A stretch of DNA of 64,000 nucleotides, from NCBI GenBank assembly GCA_036376595.1, contig DASVAA010000056.1, positions 1-64,000 on the forward strand, read 5' to 3'. Below the pieces are notes generated by a model. It saw only the letters and a list, made by a program, of their open reading frames with translations. It was not told the origin of the DNA and did no database searches. The position numbers were made by a program, and so were the translations under genes. Shown here piece after piece: positions 15,774-24,397 of the stretch (position 1 is its first letter; every line of letters starts with the position of its first letter). The DNA comes from SMAG-U1939 sp036376595. Lineage in GTDB: Bacteria; Chloroflexota; Ktedonobacteria; Ktedonobacterales; JADMIN01.

Positions 15774-17141
15774 TCACGCCATAGCCTGTGAGCCAGTCGG
15801 CGTGACCAGCCGCCCCACCGGCGCGTCCGCGAACTGCCCATCTGCGTACACTGTCTGGCCGCGGACGAGCGTGCGGACGACGCGGCCGCGCAGCGTGCGC
15901 CCGGCGTAGGGCGTGTGGCGATGGCGGTAGTGCAGCGCGTCGGAAGTGATGGTGGTCGTGCCGGCGAGGTCCACCAGCGCGAGATCGGCGTCGTAGCCGG
16001 GGGCGATGCGGCCCTTGCGCGGGATGGCGAAGCGGCGCGCGGGATTGGCGGCGAGCAGCGTGGCAAGCTGCGGCAGCGGCAGTTGGCGCTCGAAGTGGCC
16101 GGCGTCGAGCACCAGACCCAGGAGGTGCTGGCAGCCGGAGATGCCGCCCCAGATGGCGAAGAAGTCGCCGCCCTGCTTCATCTCCGGCGGCGCGGGCGAG
16201 TGGTCGGAGGCGATGAAGGCGACCTCGCCCGATGAGACGCGGCGCCAGAGGTCGTCCTGGTCGGCCTGGGACCGCAGCGGCGGGGCGCACTTGGCGAGCG
16301 CGCCGATTCGCTCCACGTCCTCCCCGGTCAGCACCAGGTAGTGTGGGCAGGTTTCGCAGGTCACATCCACACCGCGGGTGCGCGCCTCGGCCACCAGCGC
16401 CACGCCGCGCCCCGTGCTGACGTGCACGATATGCAGCGGGCAGCCGGTCTCCTGCGCGAAGAGGATCGCGCGCGAGATGGCCTCTAGCTCGGCGACGACG
16501 GGACGCGAGGCGAGGTAGTCGCGCGCGGTGGTGTGCCCCTCGGCGACGGCGCGGGCGGCCAGACATGAGGTCAGCGCGTCGCTCTCGGCATGCACGGCGA
16601 CGATGCGCCCCAATCGTGCGGCGCGGGCCATGCCCTCGTAGAGCGTGAGGTCGTCGCTGGCGGGGAAGTCCTCGATGCCGCTGTTGGACATGAACGCCTT
16701 GTAGCCGACGACGCCGCGCGCGGCCAGCTCGTCCAGCGTGTCGAGGTTGCCGGGGATGATGCCGCCCCAGAAGGCGAAGTCCACCAGCGCGGAGCTTTGG
16801 GCGGCGGCGAGCTTGGCGTCGAAGGCGGCGGCGGTGACGGTCGGCGGGTGGGCGTTGAGCGGCATGTCGTAGAAGAGCGTCGTGCCGCCGGCGGCGAGCG
16901 CGCGGGTGCCGGTGGCGAAGCCCTCCCACTCTGCGCGGCCAGGATCGTTGAAGTGCAGGTGGGCGTCGATCACGCCGGGGAAGACGTGGAGGCCGGTGGC
17001 GTCGAGCGCCTCGCGGGCGTCGCCGGGCAGCTCCGGCTCGATAGCGGCGATGCGGCCCTCGGCGATGCCAAGGTCGGCGGGGCGCACGCCGTCCTCGAAG
17101 GCGACGGCGCCGTGGCGGATGAGGAGATCGTAGCTTGGCAT
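15774..17141 (-). CDS. allB: allantoinase
   Basis: 455 residues, ATG at 17141 with GGAGG upstream. A cyclic amidohydrolase whose binuclear metal ligands are all in place: His61 and His63 (DAHLHFND), Lys148 (GYKAF, the carboxylated Lys of the family), His184 (HAES), His240 (IVHVST) and Asp313 (ASDHSPAPP). The DAHLHFNDPGR and MPLNAHPPT segments are allantoinase-like more than dihydropyrimidinase-like, as is the length. It opens the hydantoin ring of allantoin to allantoate. The nearby molybdenum hydroxylase and DUF3830-like protein fit a purine degradation route, though uricase and allantoate hydrolase are not in the window. A hydantoinase specificity is the main alternative. Confidence 0.88.
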   Translation of the reverse strand: MPSYDLLIRHGAVAFEDGVRPADLGIAEGRIAAIEPELPGDAREALDATGLHVFPGVIDAHLHFNDPGRAEWEGFATGTRALAAGGTTLFYDMPLNAHPPTVTAAAFDAKLAAAQSSALVDFAFWGGIIPGNLDTLDELAARGVVGYKAFMSNSGIEDFPASDDLTLYEGMARAARLGRIVAVHAESDALTSCLAARAVAEGHTTARDYLASRPVVAELEAISRAILFAQETGCPLHIVHVSTGRGVALVAEARTRGVDVTCETCPHYLVLTGEDVERIGALAKCAPPLRSQADQDDLWRRVSSGEVAFIASDHSPAPPEMKQGGDFFAIWGGISGCQHLLGLVLDAGHFERQLPLPQLATLLAANPARRFAIPRKGRIAPGYDADLALVDLAGTTTITSDALHYRHRHTPYAGRTLRGRVVRTLVRGQTVYADGQFADAPVGRLVTPTGSQAMA

Positions 17142-17262
17142 GGGATTGCTCGCCTCCGCGGCGGGATGTGCCGCGCGGCGGGGATGATACCATGCCGGCG
17201 AGCGCGGGCGCAAGGCGGATGTGGGTACCGGGCAGCGATAGCCAAACGTTCCCGCCGTTCTC

Positions 17263-17322
17263 TAGCCCGCGGAGGCGGGCTATGTGGCTGTAAGCCCCCA
17301 GGCGCGGATTCATCCGCCGGCC
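17263..17322. repeat. family D 60-bp GC repeat
   Basis: Begins AGCCCGCGGAGGCGGGCT (a hairpin) and ends GGCGCGGATTCATCCGCCGG (a second hairpin). A close copy lies at 46779-46838, inside glcE. Confidence 0.85.
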
Positions 17323-17440
17323 CCCACAGATGAACATTCACAAGCCCTGGTGCAGTCGGGCTACTCTTGCATGAGATCGCCCGCTCCGGTATGCTACCGT
17401 CGTGCGAAGATGTCGTTTCAGCGCAAAGGAGGTGTGCCCT

Positions 17441-17503
17441 ATGAAGACCATGCCCATGCCGTCGCGCCGGCAATGTACCTGGCGAGCGAGCATCTGCCGC
17501 TGA
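17441..17503 (+). CDS. possible 20-codon leader peptide or gene remnant
   Basis: ATG preceded at ideal distance by AAAGGAGG, the strongest ribosome site in this gap, but the frame stops after 20 codons (sequence rich in Met, Arg and Pro, with two Cys and a Trp). It lies about 220 bases ahead of the DinB-like gene on the same strand. It could be a leader peptide, the decayed start of a lost gene, or chance. Confidence 0.25.
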   Translation: MKTMPMPSRRQCTWRASICR

Positions 17504-17721
17504 TCGGTTCCGACATCCTCGCTATTGCGCGCCTCGAAGAAGGGCGCCCACTCCACGCGTCGCGTCCTAATCCGCTGCTGCTGTTCTTCTCGCTCAGGTG
17601 ACTCGCCGGCACCGCCCTGGCTTCCCGGCCCCCCTGCGCTCTCGCGGGGCAGGCCGCGTCGCGCAGCCACACAGTCGGTATGGCGGCTTTCACCGCCACG
17701 AGTGAGGAGAACAACAGGTCA

Positions 17722-18435
17722 ATGACCTCTGATACCTTCAAGCCGGTGCTCCTGGACCTCCTGCGTCAGGCCCACCACAACCAAAACACCTTCTTCCAGC
17801 AACTGCCAGCCGCCGAGCTATCAGCCACCGGGACGCCGGAGCTGTGGTCGGCCAAGGACCACGTGGCCCATCTCACGTTCTGGCGCCAACGTCTCACGCT
17901 CAGACTCCAGGCGATCGTCCACGACGAGCCGCAGCCAGAGATTGAGAGCTACGAGCAGCTCAATCCGCAGATCTTTGAAGCACACCGCACCCAGCCCTGG
18001 CCCGCGGTCCTCGCCGAATCGGATCAGGCCTATGCCGATCTGACGGCGTGTACGGCCCTGGTGGGAGACGACGATCTCACGGCGTTGGGGCGCTTCGAAT
18101 GGGTAGGGGGCGGCATGCCGCTGTATACCGCCTTCATGGGCAACTGCTACGAGCACACGCAGAACCATCTCGCCCAGTACCTGCTCGATCGCCAGGAGGA
18201 CGCGCGCGCCGTCGCGATCTATGAGCAGTGGGCCGGCAGCGTGGTGGAGGCGGGCGTCCCCGACCTCCTCAAAGGGTACACGCTCTACAATCTGGCCTGC
18301 TTCTACGCCACGCATGGGCAGGTGGAGACCGCGCGTCCGGCCTTGAGGCAAGCGCTCGCACTCTATCCTGAGGTACGGGAATTTGCGCTGACCGACCCTG
18401 ATCTCGTCGCGCTGCGTCCCAACGTGGCCGAGTAG
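17722..18435 (+). CDS. DinB-like/ClbS-type four-helix protein with TPR-like tail
   Basis: 237 residues from ATG 17722 (GAGGAG upstream; an earlier ATG at 17680 is possible). The N-terminal 150 residues match the DinB/YfiT/ClbS four-helix fold: LWSAKDHVAHLTFW holds the first His of the metal site and HTQNHLAQYL the others. The last 80 residues look like one or two TPR helices (YTLYNLACFYATHGQVETA). DinB-fold proteins include thiol transferases and protective hydrolases; the reaction here is unknown. It stands alone upstream of a convergent gene, with a family B/C hairpin at its 3' end. Confidence 0.8.
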   Translation: MTSDTFKPVLLDLLRQAHHNQNTFFQQLPAAELSATGTPELWSAKDHVAHLTFWRQRLTLRLQAIVHDEPQPEIESYEQLNPQIFEAHRTQPWPAVLAESDQAYADLTACTALVGDDDLTALGRFEWVGGGMPLYTAFMGNCYEHTQNHLAQYLLDRQEDARAVAIYEQWAGSVVEAGVPDLLKGYTLYNLACFYATHGQVETARPALRQALALYPEVREFALTDPDLVALRPNVAE

Positions 18436-18452
18436 CGCTATCGAATGCACGC

Positions 18453-18477
18453 GGGCGGGACATGTCCCGCCCCTACA
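18453..18477. repeat. GGGC-stem-GCCCCTAC hairpin repeat, variant stem
   Basis: A perfect 20-base palindrome (GGGCGGGAC-AT-GTCCCGCCC) followed by CTACA. It keeps the GGGC...GCCCCTAC frame of the family B hairpins but has a different, still fully paired stem. It sits just after the stop of the DinB-like gene. Confidence 0.75.
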
Positions 18478-18516
18478 GTATGCGAGCGGGGATATTGCTG
18501 TCGCCCACCTGTTGTT

Positions 18517-20103
18517 TCATTGCGGCAGTTGGCCGGGGCCGAAGATCGTGATCGTGCCCTGGTTGGGCGCAAGCACGAGCAGGTGCTTGCCATCCGGCGA
18601 CCACTGGATGAAGTCGGTGGTCCCGCCCGGCGCGTATTGTATCTGGTCTTTTGGTATGGACACCGGCTGGAGCGTGGCGATCTGCTTGCCGGTCGCGCAG
18701 TCGTAGAGCACGACGTTGATGCTCGCGGCCAGGTCAGTTGTGGGCACCTTCTGCGCGGCGATCACCGCGCCGTCGGGGCGCCAGGCGACCAGCGCCGAAG
18801 GATTGTCGGTCTGCTCACCGACGAGCATCGCGTAGACCGCTGCCAGTCCTTTATCACGCATAGGCGCGTACGGCGGCGGGGTCGGACCGCCGAACTGGCC
18901 CGCGCTCGGCGGTGTGCTCACGCTGCTCTGGATGAGGGTGTAGGCATACTGTCGCGGTGCGACGACATACCCGCCGTCTGGCGACCAGGCGCCGTAGGAG
19001 GTATAGAAGCCGAAACGGCCGCCGACGTTGGCGGCGACATTCGGCGGGCGAAGGAGGGCGATGCCCGACTGCCAGATGGTGAAGCTCGCGCCGCCGTCGG
19101 GATTGCCCACCGGACCAATGGGCGGAGTGGCCACCGGCGTGCCGGTATCGAGCCGGCTGCCGCGCGGACCGAGCGAGCTGCCCGCCCAGGCGTATTCGAG
19201 CGCCGGCGGCAGCGTGAGGGCGGGGGTGACGACGCTGCCGCCGTAGGTCGTGCTGGTGCGCTCGATGCTCCACTCCGGCGTCGTAATTGCGCTGGTGTCT
19301 CCTTGTGGCGCGTTGACCATGCCCGTCGTGGTGTTGCCGTGCAGATCGCTGACGAACAGACCCAGCGCGTCGAAGCTAGGGCCTTTCTGCTGCGTGATCG
19401 AGACTGCGAAGCTCACCGCGAGCTGCGTTTCGTCTGGCGACCAGAGCAGGCCCCCATACAGGACCTGTCCGGGCCTGACGCTGGTATCCGGGCCGAAGGG
19501 ATGGATGCCAGGCACAATCGCGTCGTCGAGGTGGATCGTGCCCAGCAGCGCGCGCGTGCGGACCGTGTAGATGTTCACGATGCCGACTGAGTGCGTCCCA
19601 AACGAGAACGGCTGGCGGCACTCGCGCGCGTAGCCCAGCACGGCGATCTCGTCGCCCTGAGGCGACCAGGCCACGTCGGCCGCGCAGACCATGCCGTCGG
19701 CGCCCGGCGTGATGTAGGGCGCGGTCGGGGCGGGCGGCCCCTGTTGCGCCCTTTTCTGCGGTGCGGTAAGCACGTGCGCCAGCACGATTGCCGCTACCGC
19801 GATCACCGCCGGCACCAGCCCCAGCGCGATCAGCCAGCGGTTGATGGGGCGCGTCCGGCGTCGGGGCGGCCGCAGGGATCCGGCCGGGCGTGACGGCGCC
19901 GCGGCTCGGGACCTCATTGCCGCCTGCTGGGCGCTCGCCCGCTGCTGTTGCACCTGTTGTTGCTGGGCGGCGAGATGCTGCGCGGCGAGGTGCTGGAGTG
20001 CCTGCTGGCGCCGCGCGCGCGCGGCCGCAGCATCCTCCGCTGGTCCGTCCTGCTGGCCGCCAGGCGATCCCCTCTCTGCCATCAGGCTACCGCCGCCTTT
20101 CAT
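18517..20103 (-). CDS. single-pass membrane protein with beta-propeller (WD40/TolB-like) domain
   Basis: About 528 residues. A Gln/Ala-rich N-terminal coiled coil (about residues 25-65) and a basic stretch (RPPRRRTR) precede one membrane helix (NRWLIALGLVPAVIAVAAIVLAHVL, about 88-112). The remaining 400 residues form a probable beta-propeller: repeated motifs of the type VAWSPQGDEIAVL, LLWSPDETQLAVS, GAWSPDGGYVV, VAWRPDGAVIAA and IQWSPDGKHLLVL. The propeller should face outside. The role is not recognised; such proteins often act as scaffolds or envelope sensors. The start may be 20103 or the ATG seven codons later (20082). Confidence 0.75.
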   Translation of the reverse strand: MKGGGSLMAERGSPGGQQDGPAEDAAAARARRQQALQHLAAQHLAAQQQQVQQQRASAQQAAMRSRAAAPSRPAGSLRPPRRRTRPINRWLIALGLVPAVIAVAAIVLAHVLTAPQKRAQQGPPAPTAPYITPGADGMVCAADVAWSPQGDEIAVLGYARECRQPFSFGTHSVGIVNIYTVRTRALLGTIHLDDAIVPGIHPFGPDTSVRPGQVLYGGLLWSPDETQLAVSFAVSITQQKGPSFDALGLFVSDLHGNTTTGMVNAPQGDTSAITTPEWSIERTSTTYGGSVVTPALTLPPALEYAWAGSSLGPRGSRLDTGTPVATPPIGPVGNPDGGASFTIWQSGIALLRPPNVAANVGGRFGFYTSYGAWSPDGGYVVAPRQYAYTLIQSSVSTPPSAGQFGGPTPPPYAPMRDKGLAAVYAMLVGEQTDNPSALVAWRPDGAVIAAQKVPTTDLAASINVVLYDCATGKQIATLQPVSIPKDQIQYAPGGTTDFIQWSPDGKHLLVLAPNQGTITIFGPGQLPQ

Positions 20104-20399
20104 CCACGACGAACGTGCCCCACGCCCACAAGAAGGAGCCGTCCGTATCTATGTGACGCCACCCGAACGGCGTATTTTCATGCTCGAACTCGGCGGCGAG
20201 TCCCGCTTGGCTTGCGGTGGCAGTCGAAACGCGGGTACCATTGCGATTAGCGCGGGTGCATGGCGCTCAGCATGGTGCGGTGCGTATGCCCGTGGCGGCA
20301 GATGGAGCCTCGTTGTCCGTCCGTATCCGCCTCCTTCTTCTCTATCCTCGGCGTCGTCTGCGCCCTCTACGGTTCAAAATCTGAGAAAGGTGACGTCCC

Positions 20400-21296
20400 G
20401 TGCGCGTGGTGTGCCTGGGCAGCGGCAGCAGCGGTAACTCGCTGGTGGTGCGCGCGGGGCGGACGACGGTGCTGGTGGACGCCGGCTTTGGCCCGCGCGA
20501 TCTGGTGAGCCGGCTGCGCCAGGCGGGATGCCCGCCGCGCCAGATCAGCGCGATCGTACTGACCCACGAGCACGCCGACCACGCCCGCGGAGCCGCCGCC
20601 TTCGCCGCGCAGCACCAGATTCCCCTCGGCGGCGACCCGCGCACGCTCGACGCCGTACGCGACCAGGCGAACGCGCGCAGCGCCACCTGGGTGCCCACAT
20701 CCGCGCCGACGCCGGCACCCGCGCCCCGCTTCGAGCGCATCGAGTTCGCGGTGGGGACGGCGGCGCGCATCGGCGACCTGGAGGTGCGCAGCTTCGCGAT
20801 CTCGCACGACGCCGTGGCGCCCTGTGGCTACGTGCTCTCCTCCGGCGCGTGGCACGTCTGCATCGCCACCGACACCGGCGAGGCCGGGGCGGCGGTGGTG
20901 GAGGCCATGCGCGGCGCGCACCTGCTGGTGATCGAGGCCAACCACGACACCGACCGGCTGATCAAGGGGCCGTACCCGTGGCCGCTGAAGAAGCGCATCC
21001 TCAGCCCCACCGGTCACCTCTCGAACGAGCAGGCCGCGCGGGCGCTGCTGAGCGCGCTGGACGACGGCCCGCGCTGGATCTGGCTGGCGCACCTGAGCCG
21101 CACCAACAATACACCCGACCTGGCGCGCGGCGGGGTCGCGGGGCTCCTGCGCCGCGAGGGGCTGCGTCAGGTGCCGCTGCAGGTGGCCCCGCCGGGGACC
21201 GGCCCGGTATGGGATAGCGCGGACCTGCTGGGTGCGCCGCGCCAGGCCGAGCTGCCCACGCCCATCGCGGCCGCCATCACGTCCTCGGCTGATTAG
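20400..21296 (+). CDS. metallo-beta-lactamase-fold hydrolase, YycJ/WalJ type
   Basis: 298 residues, GTG start with AAAGGTG upstream. The N-terminal VCLGSGSSGNSLVVRAG pattern is typical of YycJ-type proteins, followed by LVDAGF and the metal motif THEHADH (His56, His58, Asp60, His61). Further ligands are in SHDAVAPCGYVL, TDTGE and the C-terminal WLAHLSRTNN. YycJ/WalJ relatives are 5'-3' exonuclease-like hydrolases tied to cell wall signalling or DNA repair in Firmicutes; the role here is only inferred. No WalKR-like pair is adjacent. The 296 bases upstream (20104-20399) show no gene or repeat. Confidence 0.85.
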   Translation: MRVVCLGSGSSGNSLVVRAGRTTVLVDAGFGPRDLVSRLRQAGCPPRQISAIVLTHEHADHARGAAAFAAQHQIPLGGDPRTLDAVRDQANARSATWVPTSAPTPAPAPRFERIEFAVGTAARIGDLEVRSFAISHDAVAPCGYVLSSGAWHVCIATDTGEAGAAVVEAMRGAHLLVIEANHDTDRLIKGPYPWPLKKRILSPTGHLSNEQAARALLSALDDGPRWIWLAHLSRTNNTPDLARGGVAGLLRREGLRQVPLQVAPPGTGPVWDSADLLGAPRQAELPTPIAAAITSSAD

Positions 21297-21355
21297 CGCA
21301 CGGGACGGTCTATGCCGCGCCGTCCCGCGTGATGTGACCTCTCGCCGTGGCGACC

Positions 21356-21637
21356 CTACTCGCCGCGCTCCTCCTCGCGCTCGTGCTGGTCGGGAGCGCG
21401 CGTGCTGCCGAGCAGCCCGCTGCGATCCGAGGCGCCAGGACCGCCGGTGAGGCCAGTGCGGTTGGGCGGCTCGGGTCCGGCAAGACCCGCCGTGCTGGGC
21501 GACCGGAAGTGTCCCAACAGGCCACTACGGTCGATTGCGCGCTCGTCGCCCACGACGCCGGTCCGTTCGGCGCCGCTGGCCAGCTCGCCCGTGCCGCGAG
21601 CCTCCTCGTCGTCGCGATCTGTGTGTTCATGCGTCAT
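21356..21637 (-). CDS. small acidic protein with tandem RSGLLG-type repeats
   Basis: 93 residues. The ATG at 21637 has AAAGGAG nine bases ahead, and a near-consensus promoter (21709-21737) lies about 65 bases further upstream, so I take it as a real gene despite no recognised family. After a His/Asp/Glu-rich head, five imperfect repeats of 11-12 residues follow, each built on R-[ST]-G-[LV]-x-G (RTGVVG, RSGLLG, TAGLAG, RTGLTG, RSGLLG). No signal peptide or membrane segment is seen. The tail is acidic and basic mixed (HEREEERGE). The repeats recall short turn-forming or binding motifs; the function is unknown. Confidence 0.6.
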   Translation of the reverse strand: MTHEHTDRDDEEARGTGELASGAERTGVVGDERAIDRSGLLGHFRSPSTAGLAGPEPPNRTGLTGGPGASDRSGLLGSTRAPDQHEREEERGE

Positions 21638-21708
21638 CTGACACCGCTCCTTTGCACGCGATGCGCGCGTTGGTGGAGCACCATCGCTCCGCCAGATCAC
21701 CGCGCACA

Positions 21709-21737
21709 TGTATATCGTACAGCGATTTAGTTGCCAA
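21709..21737 (-). promoter_or_regulatory. near-consensus sigma-70 promoter for the small repeat protein
   Basis: On the minus strand TTGGCA and TATACA are separated by exactly 17 bases. This is one of the two best promoter matches in the window and points at the 93-residue gene starting at 21637. Confidence 0.6.
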
Positions 21738-21813
21738 ATCACCCGTATCTTGGAGGTATCCATCTTGCGCGGTATTGCAGCCAGCCTGATCGATTACGCA
21801 GGGGAGGCTGGGC

Positions 21814-21927
21814 ATGCGGGTGTACATCGTGCGCCACGGCGAGGATACGGTGGTCATGCCCGGCAACTGGAAGCTCGTGCCGGTGGCGCTCTTCGACGTG
21901 CTGCTGCGGCGCAAGCGCGATACGTGA
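21814..21927 (+). pseudogene. 37-codon frame beginning like a histidine phosphatase
   Basis: ATG with GGGGAGG upstream opens a frame starting MRVYIVRHGED, close to the RHG(E) N-terminus of histidine (phosphoglycerate mutase-type) phosphatases. The frame ends after 37 codons and the phosphatase pattern does not continue beyond the first 12 residues. It may be a remnant left by a deletion, or an unrelated short peptide that happens to share the motif. Confidence 0.3.
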
Positions 21928-21982
21928 CACGCCGGCATCTCGGTGGCCGAGCGCGACGACAGGTAGCACCGCTCGCGGCTAC

Positions 21983-22843
21983 TCACTCGATCCGCGGTGG
22001 TCCTTGCTCGATGCGCTCCCGGATGGCCTCGTAGGGGCCGTAGACCGGGCCGGCGTAGTCGATCCACCACGTCAGGCCAGCCTCAGCGAACGGGCGGACG
22101 ATGGCTCGCGCCGCTGCTGGATCGTCGCCCGGCGTGCGCCCCTCCGTCACCAGATCGAACGGCGTCACGGCCTCCTCGCGCTCGCGCTCGATGAACGCTT
22201 TGATCGCTCGGATGTCGTCGGGGATCGTGCGGCCGGGTGAGCCGTCGGGGTTCAGCGCGTACGGGATCATGCCGTCCCAGCGCGCCGCCCGCCGCGCCGG
22301 CGGGCGCTTGGGCCAGCCGCCGCCGACCCAGATCGGGATGCGCGGCTGCTGCACCGGCCGCGGCAGGAATGTGACCTCGTCCAGCGCGTAGTGCTTGCCG
22401 TGGTAGGAGTACGGCTCGCCGCTCCACAGGCCGGCCAGAATCTCGAGGCTCTCGTCCAATTGCTCGGCGCGCTGTCGGGGGTCGGTCACTTCGCCGAAGC
22501 CGCCGAAGCTGCGGTCGTTGAGGTCGCCGAGGCCGACGCCGAGCGTGAAGCGCCCATTGGAGAGGTGATCGAGGGTCACGGCTTCGCGCGCGACCTTCCA
22601 GGGGCGGCGGCGTGAGAGCGGCGTGACTGTGAGGCAGAGGCGAATGCGCTCGGTGCGCGCCGCGATGGCCGCCAGCGCGACCCACGGATCGTAGAGCGGC
22701 CAGTCGCCCTGCGCCCAGAAGACGATGTAATCCTCGATCAAGATGCCGTCCCAGCCGGCGTCCTCGGCCCGCACCGCCAGATCGACCAGCTTGTGCAGGT
22801 CGCCGTCGCCGCCCGTGATCGGCAGCGTAATCCCGTACTTCAT
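21983..22843 (-). CDS. luciferase-like (LLM class) flavin-dependent oxidoreductase
   Basis: 286 residues, ATG after GAGGGGGATAGCGC. A TIM-barrel LLM protein: KYGITLPITG at the N-terminus, AEDAGWDGILIEDY, TPLSRRRPWKVAREAVTLD and the LGVGLGDL segment are typical of the family, as is PIWVGGGWPKR. Members use FMN or F420; the cofactor cannot be told here. They oxidise or reduce small organic substrates. It is the last gene of a leftward run headed by ribosomal and fatty acid genes, but the 129-base gap to the nitrilase-like gene suggests it may be separate. Confidence 0.9.
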   Translation of the reverse strand: MKYGITLPITGGDGDLHKLVDLAVRAEDAGWDGILIEDYIVFWAQGDWPLYDPWVALAAIAARTERIRLCLTVTPLSRRRPWKVAREAVTLDHLSNGRFTLGVGLGDLNDRSFGGFGEVTDPRQRAEQLDESLEILAGLWSGEPYSYHGKHYALDEVTFLPRPVQQPRIPIWVGGGWPKRPPARRAARWDGMIPYALNPDGSPGRTIPDDIRAIKAFIEREREEAVTPFDLVTEGRTPGDDPAAARAIVRPFAEAGLTWWIDYAGPVYGPYEAIRERIEQGPPRIE

Positions 22844-22972
22844 GCGCTATCCCCCTCGCATTGGGTGTGGTCTTGCACGCCCAGTCACGAGTATGCGCGG
22901 GCGAATAGGACATCCTGTGTCATATTGCGCGCGTTGCGGCTGGCCTGCGCGTGGAGAAGGTGGACGTGAGGT

Positions 22973-23965
22973 CTATCGCTTCTCGCGCGGATACGGCTCG
23001 CCGCGCTCGTTGACGCGCATGAACGGCGGGCGCACGTCGAGTGAGGTGAGCGCGCCGTAGCGCTGCGGGCGGCGGAAGGCGTTGCCCCACCCCTCGCGGC
23101 GGCGGTAGTCGCGGATGGCGTCCAGGTCAAAGGGCGCGAGATAGACACCCTCGGCCTCGCCGGCTTCGATCACCAGCGTGTCGCGCGAGCCGTGCGCGTC
23201 GAAGGTGATCGGATCGAAGGCCATCGAGTGGCCGTTGGCATCGGCGTTGGGCGCGGCGTAGTTGGCGAGCGCCACGGCCACCATGTTCTCGCAGGCGCGG
23301 GTGGCGAGCTGGGCGCGGCGGTGGCGCTCCATCTCGCAGGCGTTGGGGATCAGAATCAGCTCCGCGCCTTGCAGCATGAGCACGCGCGCGCTCTCAGGGA
23401 ACTCGCGGTCGTAGCAGATCATCGCGCCGACCTGGACCGGGCCGGCAGCGGTCTCCAACTCCGCCACGTAGAAGCCGTCGCCGGGGGTCAGGGCCGCTTC
23501 TTTCAGGTCGAAGTCGCAGGTGTGGACCTTGGCGTAGGTCAGCACGATCTCGCCGCGGCGGTCGATCAGCGAGACGCTGTTGCGCGGCGCACCGGGCCAC
23601 CGCTCCAGATAGGTGATCGCGATCGCCATCTCCAGCTCGCGCGCCAGCGCCCGGAAGTGCCCGACGAAGGCGCCCTCGCGGCTGATGGCCCGCGCCTGCC
23701 ACTCTTCGCGCGCCGCGCGATGTGCCTCGTATGCGCTCGTCTCGCCCGGCCGCCACAGCTCCGGTGCGCGCCACAGATCGGTCTCCGGCGTCGCGACCTC
23801 CGCGCAGTAGCCCGCGTAGCCGATGTTCCACATCTCAGGGAAGAGCGCGATGTCGCCGCCCAACGCGCGCGCCCGGCGGCAGAAGGCCTCGCCTTTGGCA
23901 AGATTCGCGTCCTGGTCGGTGCCGTGCGCATTCATCTGCAACAACGCGACCCGCAGGATACTCAT
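22973..23965 (-). CDS. carbon-nitrogen hydrolase (nitrilase superfamily)
   Basis: 330 residues with the complete catalytic triad Glu44 (LFPEMWN), Lys146 (AKVHTC) and Cys184 (MICYDREFP). The fold is the alpha-beta-beta-alpha sandwich of amidases, N-carbamoyl amino acid hydrolases and beta-ureidopropionases; the CYDREFPES form fits the amidase or carbamoylase branches better than true nitrilases. With an allantoinase 6 kb away it could act on a ureide or carbamoyl compound, but this is only a contextual hint. It lies 148 bases downstream of acpP on the same strand. Confidence 0.88.
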   Translation of the reverse strand: MSILRVALLQMNAHGTDQDANLAKGEAFCRRARALGGDIALFPEMWNIGYAGYCAEVATPETDLWRAPELWRPGETSAYEAHRAAREEWQARAISREGAFVGHFRALARELEMAIAITYLERWPGAPRNSVSLIDRRGEIVLTYAKVHTCDFDLKEAALTPGDGFYVAELETAAGPVQVGAMICYDREFPESARVLMLQGAELILIPNACEMERHRRAQLATRACENMVAVALANYAAPNADANGHSMAFDPITFDAHGSRDTLVIEAGEAEGVYLAPFDLDAIRDYRRREGWGNAFRRPQRYGALTSLDVRPPFMRVNERGEPYPREKR

Positions 23966-24113
23966 GGGAGCTCAATCCTTCCTTGTTCGACGGCAGATGT
24001 GGTGTGCTGGGCGCACCCTATCCACATGCGGAAAACACGGATGGCCGCGCCCACGAGGGAACGCGGCCTTGAGCGAATGAGGCCGGCTGAAGACGAGAAC
24101 GAGAGCGAAGCGC

Positions 24114-24365
24114 CTAGTCGAGGTGGTCGTAGATGTAATCCACGGCCTCGCCGACGGTGGTGATCTTCTCGGCGTCTTCGTCGCTGATCTGGAGCTTGAA
24201 CTGCTCCTCCAGCGACATGATCATCTCGACCAAGTCGAGCGAGTCGGCGTTGAGATCTTCGGTGAACGATGCTTCGGGCGTTACGTCGGCCTCGTCAACG
24301 CCGAGCTGCTCGGCGATGATTGGCTTGAGCTTCGCCAGGACTTCCTCTTTGGTCATGGACGCCAT
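24114..24365 (-). CDS. acpP: acyl carrier protein
   Basis: 83 residues, ATG at 24365 with GAGGTGG upstream. The phosphopantetheine attachment Ser42 is in the canonical LNADSLDLVEM motif, and the protein is strongly acidic. It carries the growing acyl chain in type II fatty acid synthesis. It follows nusB and shares the leftward block with fabD and rpmF, so it is very probably the housekeeping carrier. Confidence 0.95.
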   Translation of the reverse strand: MASMTKEEVLAKLKPIIAEQLGVDEADVTPEASFTEDLNADSLDLVEMIMSLEEQFKLQISDEDAEKITTVGEAVDYIYDHLD

Positions 24366-24397
24366 GCGTTTCCACCTCACTAGCCGGTGCTGGATGC

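Larger units (their letters stand above)
17142..17721. other. intergenic region upstream of allantoinase and DinB gene
   Basis: 580 bases. It contains a family D repeat (17263-17322) and a short reading frame with a strong ribosome site (17441-17503). No other gene or promoter is convincing. Confidence 0.55.
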
